55,340 bases of DNA from Clostridium sp. Its GTDB lineage: Bacteria; Bacillota; Clostridia; Clostridiales; Clostridiaceae. The position numbers were made by a program, and so were the translations under genes. Shown in pieces: positions 1 through 7,410 of the stretch; positions within the stretch are counted from its first letter, which is position 1, and every line of letters starts with the position of its first letter. The stretch spans positions 1 through 55,340 of the forward strand of contig JARKVD010000005.1 in assembly GCA_029851835.1 (NCBI GenBank), given 5' to 3'. The notes under the pieces are model-generated. The model was given only the letters and a program-made list of their open reading frames with translations, was not told the origin of the DNA and ran no database searches.

Positions 1-559
1 CCTTCAAAGCCTTTTCATTTAATTCCATTGCTTTAGGTGGAACTAAAGTTTTCATTACTTCATTCCATTCTACCTCTTCAATGTTTAATGCCTTAATTAA
101 AGCTCCTAATAAAACTACATTTTGAGCCTTTATATTTCCAAGATTTTGTGCTATCTCTGCAGCTTTAACCACAACTGTATTTTCTATTTCAGCCTTCAAA
201 GCTCCTTCAACACCTTCTGGATACTTTTCAGCTCCAATTAAAACAGGAACTGGGTGAATTTCATAGTCATTAACTATTATATATCCATCTTCTTTTAAAT
301 ATTGTAACGCTCTTAAAGCTTCACTTTTTTCAAAAGCAACAATGGCATCTGCTTTACCAATTTCTATAAGTGGTGAGTGAACTGTTTCCCCATATCTAAC
401 TTGAGTTATTACGCTTCCGCCTCTTTGAGCCATTCCATGAACCTCAGACATCTTAACATCATAGCCATATCTTAAAAGCCCTTCAGATAATATCTTGGAA
501 GCAAGGATAGTTCCTTGTCCACCAACACCTATAAATAATATGTTTTTAATTTCCTTCAT
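1..559 (-). CDS. iorB: Indolepyruvate oxidoreductase subunit beta (partial, 3' end outside window)
   Basis: This is the beta (gamma-domain) subunit of indolepyruvate:ferredoxin oxidoreductase, which with IorA oxidises aryl-2-oxoacids made by transamination of aromatic amino acids to acyl-CoA and reduced ferredoxin. The visible N-terminus reads MKEIKNILFIGVGGQGT, the glycine-rich start typical of the pyruvate/ketoisovalerate oxidoreductase gamma domain, followed by a segment with HGMAQRGGSV, also a family hallmark. The ATG at 557-559 lies one base after the iorA stop codon, so the two are translationally coupled. About 186 residues are present; the family is usually near 190, so only a few residues should be missing beyond position 1. 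Confidence 0.93.
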   Translation of the reverse strand, partial: MKEIKNILFIGVGGQGTILASKILSEGLLRYGYDVKMSEVHGMAQRGGSVITQVRYGETVHSPLIEIGKADAIVAFEKSEALRALQYLKEDGYIIVNDYEIHPVPVLIGAEKYPEGVEGALKAEIENTVVVKAAEIAQNLGNIKAQNVVLLGALIKALNIEEVEWNEVMKTLVPPKAMELNEKALK

Positions 560-560
560 A

Positions 561-2327
561 TTACTCACCAACCTTTTCTATCGCATTAAATGGACAAACA
601 TCCTTACAAAGACCGCAACCGTTACACATAGTTTCATCTATAGACACTATTCCATTTTTAAATTGTAAAGCTGGACATCCAGTTTTTAAGCAAAGCTTAC
701 ACTTTCTACAATTATCATTAACTGCACAGCTCATATTTGATCTTCTCTTTAATACTTCTTTAATTAATGCACATGGTTGCTTTGTAATGATAACAAATGG
801 CTCTGTACTTTCATATGCATCCTTAACAGCAGCTGTTGTTTCCTTAAGCTTATATGGATCAACTACTCTGATATTTTCCTTTTTAATACCTGTTGCAAGA
901 ACAAGTCCCTCAATATCAATAATTGGAGCAATTTGATTTTGAAGTGTTTTTCCTGAGCCTGGATTCTCTTGGTGACCTGTCATTCCTGTAATGCTATTAT
1001 CTAAAATAACTGTAACAAGTGGAGTATCATTATAAACACTCTCTATAAGCCCTGTTACCCCTGAATGGAAAAAGGTTGAATCTCCAATGAAGGCAAATAC
1101 CTTTTTATTATCTCTTCCTGCAATTTTATTTACTCTTTCAACGCCTACTCCTGCTGAAATCGAAGCTCCCATACAGATTACTGTATCTGTAACATTAAGT
1201 GGTGCATTCATTCCTAAAGTATAACAGCCTATATCTCCAGTAGAAATTATATCCTTATACTTAGAAACAGCATAGAAGATTCCTCTATGAGGACATCCTG
1301 GACATAAAACTGGTGGTCTTGATGGTGGTTTAACGTCATTAACCTCATAATTAATTTCGTTTACCTCACCTAAAATAGCTTTTCTAATGATATCTGGATT
1401 CAATTCATTACAAATTGGAATAATTTCTTTACCAATACATTGAATTCCCATAGCCTTAATAGCGTCTTCTAAAAATGGATCATTTTCCTCTACCACATAA
1501 AGCTTATCTACTTTAGCTGCAAACTCTTTAATCATTTCATCTGGTAATGGATATGCAAAGCCAATCTTTAAGTAAGAAGCATTATCTCCTAAAACTTCTC
1601 TACAATATTCATAGGAAATTCCACTGGTGATAATACCAATCTTTGTATCTCCCATTTCTATTCTATTAAGCTTTGTACTATTAGAATATTTTCTTAAAGC
1701 CTCTAATCTATCCTCAACCTCATAGTGCTTAGCTCTAGAGTGTCCTGGAGTCATTATATATTTCTTAATATCCTTCTCATAAGGTTTTATTGCTTTTTCA
1801 ATCTTCTCATTTAACTCAACTACCGTTTTGGAGTGACACACTCTTGTTGTTGTTCTGAAAAGTACTACTGTATCAAAACTTTCGCTTATATCGTAAGCTT
1901 CTCTCATATAATCTATACATTCTTGTGAATTTGAAGGTTCTATTAGTGCAACCTTAGCATGTGGTGCATAAAATCTGTTATCCTGCTCATTTTGTGAAGA
2001 GTGCATTCCTGGGTCATCCGCTGTAACCACAACAAAACCACCATTTACGCCTTCATAGGCCATTGTAAATAATGGGTCAGCCGCTACGTTTAATCCTACG
2101 TGTTTCATAGTTGTTAATGCTCTAGCACCTGCAATAGATGCACCTGAAGCAACCTCAAATGCAACCTTTTCATTTGGTGCCCATTCAGCATAAACATTAT
2201 CATATAGTGCAAGATTTTCTAATATTTCTGTACTTGGAGTTCCTGGATAAGCTGATGCCACATGACATCCCGCTTCATAGGCTCCTCTAGCTATAGCTTC
2301 ATTACCAGTCATTATAACTTTTTTCAT
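561..2327 (-). CDS. iorA: Indolepyruvate:ferredoxin oxidoreductase subunit alpha
   Basis: This is the large TPP- and Fe-S-containing subunit of the cytoplasmic, oxygen-sensitive indolepyruvate oxidoreductase. The 588-residue length is normal. An N-terminal pyrimidine-binding region (SAYPGTPSTE near residue 25) is followed by the conserved CPGCPHRG at 342-349. The TPP/Mg motif GDS at 415-417 pairs with LDNSITGMTG near 442. The C-terminus carries two 4Fe-4S ferredoxin motifs: C540, C543, C546 and C551-Pro, then C568, C571, C574 and C578-Pro. It sits between ptb and iorB on the same strand, which suggests the acyl-CoA formed is converted to acyl phosphate for energy conservation. The substrate range (indole-, phenyl- or hydroxyphenylpyruvate) cannot be read from sequence. 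Confidence 0.96.
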   Translation of the reverse strand: MKKVIMTGNEAIARGAYEAGCHVASAYPGTPSTEILENLALYDNVYAEWAPNEKVAFEVASGASIAGARALTTMKHVGLNVAADPLFTMAYEGVNGGFVVVTADDPGMHSSQNEQDNRFYAPHAKVALIEPSNSQECIDYMREAYDISESFDTVVLFRTTTRVCHSKTVVELNEKIEKAIKPYEKDIKKYIMTPGHSRAKHYEVEDRLEALRKYSNSTKLNRIEMGDTKIGIITSGISYEYCREVLGDNASYLKIGFAYPLPDEMIKEFAAKVDKLYVVEENDPFLEDAIKAMGIQCIGKEIIPICNELNPDIIRKAILGEVNEINYEVNDVKPPSRPPVLCPGCPHRGIFYAVSKYKDIISTGDIGCYTLGMNAPLNVTDTVICMGASISAGVGVERVNKIAGRDNKKVFAFIGDSTFFHSGVTGLIESVYNDTPLVTVILDNSITGMTGHQENPGSGKTLQNQIAPIIDIEGLVLATGIKKENIRVVDPYKLKETTAAVKDAYESTEPFVIITKQPCALIKEVLKRRSNMSCAVNDNCRKCKLCLKTGCPALQFKNGIVSIDETMCNGCGLCKDVCPFNAIEKVGE

Positions 2328-2352
2328 AGCTCATACCACCTTCATTAATTTA

Positions 2353-3249
2353 TTAGCACAATATACTTCCTAGGGCTATAGAATACAATTTAGATTTAAA
2401 GCTGTCTGCTCTTGAAACAAGAACTATAGGGCATTTCGCTCCAATAATTACCCCTGCACTTTCTGCCTTTGCAAAATAAGTTAAGGATTTGCCCAGGAAA
2501 TTTCCTGATTCTATATTGGGAACTAAAACTATATCTGCATCACCAGCTACTTCGCTGACAATACCTTTATGTTTAGCAGCATCCTTAGATATTGCATTAT
2601 CTAAAGCTAATGGTCCATCTATAATGCATCCTTTAATCTGACCTCTTCTATTCATAGTTGAAAGAGTTGATGCATCTATAGTTGCCTGCATGGATGGATT
2701 TACAACCTCCACTGCACAAATAGGTGCAACCTTAGGCATATCTATTCCTAAAGCCTTTACAACAGAAACAGCATTATTTATAATCCCAATTTTGTCCTTT
2801 AATTCTGGATAAGGTACCATTCCGCCATCAGTGAGGAATAATAGCTTGTGATATGTTGGCGCATCATAAAGCATCACATGGGATAATAAATTATTAGTTC
2901 TAAGTTCAGCTTCTCTATTTAATACTGCCTTTAATAAATCAGCAGTTCCTATAAGTCCCTTCATTAAGTAATCTGCTTGTCCTGCAGTAACTAAATGTAC
3001 AGCCCAGACAGCAGCGTTATTAATATCCGGTTCATTAATAATTCTTACTTCTGATAAATTGATTCCTTCTTTTTCTGCTATTGCTCTAATAGCTTTTTCA
3101 TCCCCAACTAAAATAGCTTCAACAATATCAAGTTCTACTGCCTTAACAACAGCCTCTAACACTACTGAATCCTGTGCTACAGCCACTGATATCGTTTTCT
3201 TTTCTCCATTTCTTGCAGCTTCTAAAAGTTCCTCAAGATTTTTAATCAT
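2353..3249 (-). CDS. ptb: Phosphate butyryltransferase (phosphate acyltransferase)
   Basis: Ptb exchanges CoA for phosphate on butyryl-CoA or related acyl-CoAs, giving acyl phosphate for ATP synthesis by an acyl kinase. From memory the protein aligns along its length with clostridial Ptb: VAVAQDSVVLEAV near residue 22, MKGLIGTADLLKAVLNRE near 95, VAPICAVEVVNPSMQATIDA and GQIKGCIIDGPLALDNA. I place the start at the ATG ending at 3249 (298 aa) because AAGGGGTG lies just upstream; an in-frame start 33 bases earlier has no such site. It is first in an operon with iorAB, so its substrate may be an aryl- or branched acyl-CoA rather than butyryl-CoA. No kinase gene is visible in the window. Confidence 0.9.
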   Translation of the reverse strand: MIKNLEELLEAARNGEKKTISVAVAQDSVVLEAVVKAVELDIVEAILVGDEKAIRAIAEKEGINLSEVRIINEPDINNAAVWAVHLVTAGQADYLMKGLIGTADLLKAVLNREAELRTNNLLSHVMLYDAPTYHKLLFLTDGGMVPYPELKDKIGIINNAVSVVKALGIDMPKVAPICAVEVVNPSMQATIDASTLSTMNRRGQIKGCIIDGPLALDNAISKDAAKHKGIVSEVAGDADIVLVPNIESGNFLGKSLTYFAKAESAGVIIGAKCPIVLVSRADSFKSKLYSIALGSILC

Positions 3250-3344
3250 ACATTCACCCCTTATAAACTTCTTCAAATTCATCTAGCTTATTATAATTTT
3301 AATTACATAAGTAATTTGTCGCAATTTTCAATTAAGTCATTTTT

Positions 3345-3373
3345 AGTATATATTCATTGTAAATAATAGTCAA
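3345..3373 (-). promoter_or_regulatory. Predicted sigma-A promoter of ptb-iorAB
   Basis: On the minus strand TTGACT (3368-3373) and TATACT (3345-3350) are separated by exactly 17 bases, close to consensus. It lies about 95 bases upstream of the ptb start and just after a terminator, so the ptb-iorAB operon is probably transcribed independently of the genes to its right. Confidence 0.7.
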
Positions 3374-3416
3374 TTCACACTGTTGAACTTTAAAGTGATA
3401 AAGTTCTTTGCATATT

Positions 3417-3461
3417 AAAAACAGCTGTAAATCTTTCAAATCCTTGAAACATCTACAGCTG
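3417..3461 (-). terminator. Rho-independent terminator after the FMN-dependent oxidoreductase gene
   Basis: An 18-bp stem with two mismatches (arms 3422-3439 and 3444-3461, starting CAGCTGTA and ending TACAGCTG) closes a 4-base loop. On the minus strand it is followed by five T. It begins about 30 bases after the stop at 3490. A T-run on the other side makes it possibly bidirectional, although no plus-strand gene ends here. Confidence 0.85.
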
Positions 3462-3489
3462 CTTTTTAATAATAATTTAATATTTTATC

Positions 3490-4512
3490 TTACTTTCTCT
3501 CAAATATAATTCTTTTGTCTACACTTGCAACATCATTACAGCCAGTAAGAACCATAGCTGATTTTAATTCACCCTTTAAACCTTCAACGTAAGTCTTAAC
3601 ACCTTCTCTTTGTCCTCCAAAAGAAGCTGTTACAAAAGGTCTTCCAATTAAAACAGCATCCGCACCTAAGGCTAAAAACTTAAGCACATCAACTCCTGTT
3701 CTAACTCCACCATCAGCAAGAATTTTCACTTTGCCTTTTACAGCTTTAGCAATGTCTTCAATAACATCTGCTGTTCCAGGAGTTTCATCTAAAACTCTTC
3801 CTCCATGATTTGAAACCACGATTGCATCAACTCCAGCCTCTACCGCAAGTAAGGCTTCATCCACAGTCATAATTCCTTTTAAGATAAATGGAAGCCTGGT
3901 GCTGTTAACAAGCTCCTTAATTTCCTCAACACTCTTTGGCATTACTGGTTTCCCATGAAGAGCTAAAGTTATAAGACCACAGGCATCAATATCAACTCCA
4001 ACTGCAAAAGCTCCAGCTTCTTCAGCTAATTTAATCTTTTCAATGATGTTCTTATTTTCCCAAGGCTTGATAAACACGATACCTTCTCCATTAAACTCTT
4101 TTAAAGCCTTTAAGTTTGATATTAAGAAAGAATCTACTGCAGTATCTCCAACCATTGGGAAAATTCCTGCATCTAAAGAACCTCCGATTACCCAGTTAAT
4201 GTAATCATCCTCTGAATACTTTCCACCCATATTAAGAGTCGTCCCTGAAACAGGAGCAGCAAAAACAGGTATATCCATCTTCTTTCCAAACATTTCAATT
4301 GAAGTATCAGGATTTTTTGCACTATGGATTACTCTCATATTAAGCTTATACTTTTCTAAAGCAACCACGTTCTCTGTAAAAGCATTTCCTGTACCTTTTC
4401 CACCCATGCCTGGAACTTCTCCAGCACAAGCAACTCCATTACATACCTTACATACTTTACAGCTACCATTTAAGTTTACTCTTGCCTCTTTTTTTACATC
4501 ACTATAATTCAT
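3490..4512 (-). CDS. FMN-dependent alpha-hydroxy-acid oxidase-like protein with N-terminal cysteine cluster
   Basis: A 340-residue TIM-barrel flavoprotein of the lactate/glycolate oxidase (FMN-dependent dehydrogenase) family. The catalytic His-Arg motif is intact in VVSNHGGRVLD, and the FMN phosphate site is seen in LADGGVRTGVDVLKFLALGA followed by VLIGRP. Unlike LldD or glycolate oxidase, the N-terminus carries CKVCKVCNGVACAG (about residues 18-31), four cysteines spaced like a metal or Fe-S site; I recall this as usual in the clostridial subgroup. Substrate and electron acceptor are unknown. The start is the ATG at 4512 with AGGTGGGG upstream; an in-frame ATG 18 bases earlier lacks a ribosome site. 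It is the last gene of the U32-mutS2-DUF523 operon. Confidence 0.85.
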   Translation of the reverse strand: MNYSDVKKEARVNLNGSCKVCKVCNGVACAGEVPGMGGKGTGNAFTENVVALEKYKLNMRVIHSAKNPDTSIEMFGKKMDIPVFAAPVSGTTLNMGGKYSEDDYINWVIGGSLDAGIFPMVGDTAVDSFLISNLKALKEFNGEGIVFIKPWENKNIIEKIKLAEEAGAFAVGVDIDACGLITLALHGKPVMPKSVEEIKELVNSTRLPFILKGIMTVDEALLAVEAGVDAIVVSNHGGRVLDETPGTADVIEDIAKAVKGKVKILADGGVRTGVDVLKFLALGADAVLIGRPFVTASFGGQREGVKTYVEGLKGELKSAMVLTGCNDVASVDKRIIFERK

Positions 4513-4540
4513 TTTGTCCCCACCTATCATCTAACTATAT

Positions 4541-5014
4541 TTATATCTCGTTCTCCTCAAAGAATTTATCTAATTCTTCCTCTGAATAAACCTTTATATT
4601 ATTTCTCATTAAAAGCTCTGCAGTTACTCCATTGCCATCCTTTTTAGCCCCACTAAAGGTACCATCATAGATTCTTCCCTTACCACATGAAGGACTTCTC
4701 GCCTTTAAAATAGCAACATTTATGTCCATCTCCTTAGCTATCTTCAGAGTTTCATAAGCTCCTTTAATAAACTCTGCACTGACATCGTCATTTCCTTCTG
4801 GTCCATCAACAGTGCAAGTTCCGTCTAAAACTCCAGCTCCATCCCCTCCTATTATCTCATGAGGAGGTCTTGGGGTAGCTTGGCCACCAAGCTGTTCAGG
4901 GCAGACTGGCATAGCCTTACCCTGTCTTAGTAACTCTAGAACTTTATCATTTAAATTGTTATTACCGTCATATTTGCAATTAATACCACAAAGACAACCA
5001 CTTACTAGAATCAT
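4541..5014 (-). CDS. DUF523 domain protein
   Basis: A 157-residue protein beginning MILVSGCLCGINCKYDGNNN, the signature of the DUF523 family. Other conserved parts are MPVCPEQLGG (near residue 35), RPPHEIIGGDG and LKARSPSCGKGRIYDG. The conserved cysteines C7, C9 and C13, plus the one in SPSCG, suggest metal, Fe-S or redox chemistry, but no function is established that I know of. It is cotranscribed with mutS2 (12 bases upstream) and the FMN oxidase (28 bases downstream). The start has AAGGGGGA upstream. Confidence 0.88.
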   Translation of the reverse strand: MILVSGCLCGINCKYDGNNNLNDKVLELLRQGKAMPVCPEQLGGQATPRPPHEIIGGDGAGVLDGTCTVDGPEGNDDVSAEFIKGAYETLKIAKEMDINVAILKARSPSCGKGRIYDGTFSGAKKDGNGVTAELLMRNNIKVYSEEELDKFFEENEI

Positions 5015-5026
5015 ATTATTTCCCCC

Positions 5027-7393
5027 TTACTTCAGCACTGCTATTGTAACTCCAGTTCCACCTTCACCATAACTACCTAACCTATAACTCTTAACATGCG
5101 GATGATGCTTCAATAAATCATTTATAGACTTCTTTAATACCCCTGTTCCATTACCATGGATTATTGTTACTTCACCAAGTCCACCAAGATACGCTTCATC
5201 TAAATACTTATCTGTAGTATAAATTGCTTCTTGAGAATCCATTCCCCTTAAATCCACTGATGAAGAAACAGCTTTCATATTAAGTTTAGCCTCTCTTCTC
5301 TGTATTTTAGCTTTCTTTTTATCTTCTGCAGATACTTTACCTTTTCTTAAGTCTTTAAGTTTAACTGAGATTTTCATAATTCCTGCTTGAACTTGAACCT
5401 CACCTTTATTATCTACTTCAGATAAAACTGTAACATTTTGATTTAAAGATGGAAGGAATACTTCTTCTCCTGGTTTTACACTTGTTAAAGCTTCCCCTTG
5501 TGGTTCATCCTTCTTGCTTAATTTATCCTGAATATTATCTAGTGAATCTTTAATCTTCTTTCTTTCCTTCTCAATCTTAGTCCTAGCTTCTGAAGAATAA
5601 CCTAATCTTTCAAGGTCCCTAATATTTTTAACTATAGAATCCGCTTCTTCCTTGGCAGCTTTAATAACATCTTTAGCTTCCCTTTGAGCATCATACATAG
5701 CTTTTTCTCTAACCTTTTCAAGCTTATAAAGTTTATCTTCATATTTTCCTTTTAACTTTTCTGCTTCCTGCTTTAAGCTTTCTGCAAGTCTTGCATCATT
5801 TTCTGCCTTAATGCTCTTAGCTTGTAAGTTTTGAATTAACTCTTCAAATTTTAATGATTCAGTAGAGATATTCTCTTTAGCTGCTCCAATAATGTACTCT
5901 GGAAGTCCTAGTCTTCTTGATATTTCAAAGGCATTAGACTTTCCTGGAACTCCTATTAAAAGCTTATAAGTAGGTCTTAAAGTCTCCACATCAAATTCTA
6001 CAGAGCCATTTTCAACTCCCATGGTTTTTAACGCATATCCCTTTAATTCACTGTAGTGGGTAGTTGCCATTATCTTTGTGCCTCTGTCTCTTAGATTGTC
6101 TAAGATACTCATTGCAAGGGCAGCTCCCTCTGTTGGATCTGTTCCTGAACCAAGCTCATCAAATAGTGCTAAAGTATTTTCATCTGCTTCTCCAATTATA
6201 TTAACTATGTTAGTCATATGCGAAGAGAAGGTTGATAAGCTCTGCTCAATACTCTGCTCATCTCCAATGTCAGCAAATACCTTGTTAAATACACTTACCG
6301 TTGAACCATCTCTAGCAGGAATCATAAGCCCGCTCATTGCCATAAGCTCGATTAAGCCCACAGTTTTAAGAGTAACGGTTTTACCTCCAGTGTTTGGTCC
6401 AGTAATTACTAAAGAAGTGAATTCACGTCCTAAATAAATATTACTTGGAACAACTACCTTTTGATCAATTAACGGATGTCTTGCTTCAATTAAATCAATG
6501 ATTCCCTTATCATTTACTGCAGGACATACACAGTTTAATTCATTAGCATACTTAGCCTTAGCGAAAATAAAATCTAATTCCCAAACTATATCTCCGTTGT
6601 TTTGGATTACATCAATATTCCCAGCTATTCTTAAGGTTAAATCCTTAAGGATTCTATTTATTTCAGCTTTTTCTTTATTTCTAAGCTCTTTTATTTCATT
6701 ATTTAAATCTACTAAGCCCATTGGCTCAATGAATAGTGTTGAACCTGTAGCACTTTGGTCATGTACTAAACCTTTTACCTGTTCTTTATACTCAATCTTA
6801 ACTGGAAGCACATATCTGTCTCCTCTTATGGTATAAAGATTTTCCTGAAGGTATTTAGAATAAGTTCTAACCATGCTAGTTACTCTTTCTTTTATTGATG
6901 AGCTCTTATCCTTAAGCTTCTTTCTTATAATAAATAAAGTTTCACTGGCATTGTCTGCAATTTCTTCCTCACTTAATATGGCTCTGAAGATATCGTCCTC
7001 AATATTTTTAAAGGGAACTATACCAGTAACTATATCCTCTAAAACTCTAAATTTATCTTCATCATCCTTACAATGAACATATTCTTTAAAATTCCTTGAA
7101 CTCTTTAACATATTTCCTATTCTTAATAGCTCCACTGGCATTAAGGTAGAATTTTTCTTAGCTCTAAGAAGGGCATCTCTAACGTCATAAATTCCTTCAA
7201 AGGGAGGTGCCCCCTTTGTTGTAAGTAATATTAAAGCTTCTTTTGTTTCCTCTAAGTGTTCTTTAATTTCATATAGGTTAGTATAAGGCTGAAGGCCATC
7301 AATGATGTCCTTAGCAGCCGTAGTTTTTGTATATTTTTTTAGTATTTCTTTTATTTTGTGGTACTCTAGTACTCTAAAGGTTTTTTCGTTCAT
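5027..7393 (-). CDS. mutS2: MutS2 ATPase/endonuclease with Smr domain
   Basis: MutS2 (RqcU) is a cytoplasmic MutS-like ATPase. In Firmicutes it has been linked to suppression of recombination and, more recently, to sensing and splitting collided ribosomes. The 788 residues show the MutS core, a Walker A motif GPNTGGKT near residue 332, Walker B in NTLALFDELGSGTDPTEG near 410, and a signature loop SIEQSLSTFSSHM. A long charged coiled coil spans about 510-640. The C-terminal Smr domain (last 80 residues) contains VDLRGMDSQEA and IIHGNGTGVLK. As expected for MutS2, the mismatch-recognition domain of MutS is absent. It follows the U32 gene by 17 bases. Confidence 0.96.
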   Translation of the reverse strand: MNEKTFRVLEYHKIKEILKKYTKTTAAKDIIDGLQPYTNLYEIKEHLEETKEALILLTTKGAPPFEGIYDVRDALLRAKKNSTLMPVELLRIGNMLKSSRNFKEYVHCKDDEDKFRVLEDIVTGIVPFKNIEDDIFRAILSEEEIADNASETLFIIRKKLKDKSSSIKERVTSMVRTYSKYLQENLYTIRGDRYVLPVKIEYKEQVKGLVHDQSATGSTLFIEPMGLVDLNNEIKELRNKEKAEINRILKDLTLRIAGNIDVIQNNGDIVWELDFIFAKAKYANELNCVCPAVNDKGIIDLIEARHPLIDQKVVVPSNIYLGREFTSLVITGPNTGGKTVTLKTVGLIELMAMSGLMIPARDGSTVSVFNKVFADIGDEQSIEQSLSTFSSHMTNIVNIIGEADENTLALFDELGSGTDPTEGAALAMSILDNLRDRGTKIMATTHYSELKGYALKTMGVENGSVEFDVETLRPTYKLLIGVPGKSNAFEISRRLGLPEYIIGAAKENISTESLKFEELIQNLQAKSIKAENDARLAESLKQEAEKLKGKYEDKLYKLEKVREKAMYDAQREAKDVIKAAKEEADSIVKNIRDLERLGYSSEARTKIEKERKKIKDSLDNIQDKLSKKDEPQGEALTSVKPGEEVFLPSLNQNVTVLSEVDNKGEVQVQAGIMKISVKLKDLRKGKVSAEDKKKAKIQRREAKLNMKAVSSSVDLRGMDSQEAIYTTDKYLDEAYLGGLGEVTIIHGNGTGVLKKSINDLLKHHPHVKSYRLGSYGEGGTGVTIAVLK

Positions 7394-7410
7394 TTAATCT
7401 CCCCTGCCTT

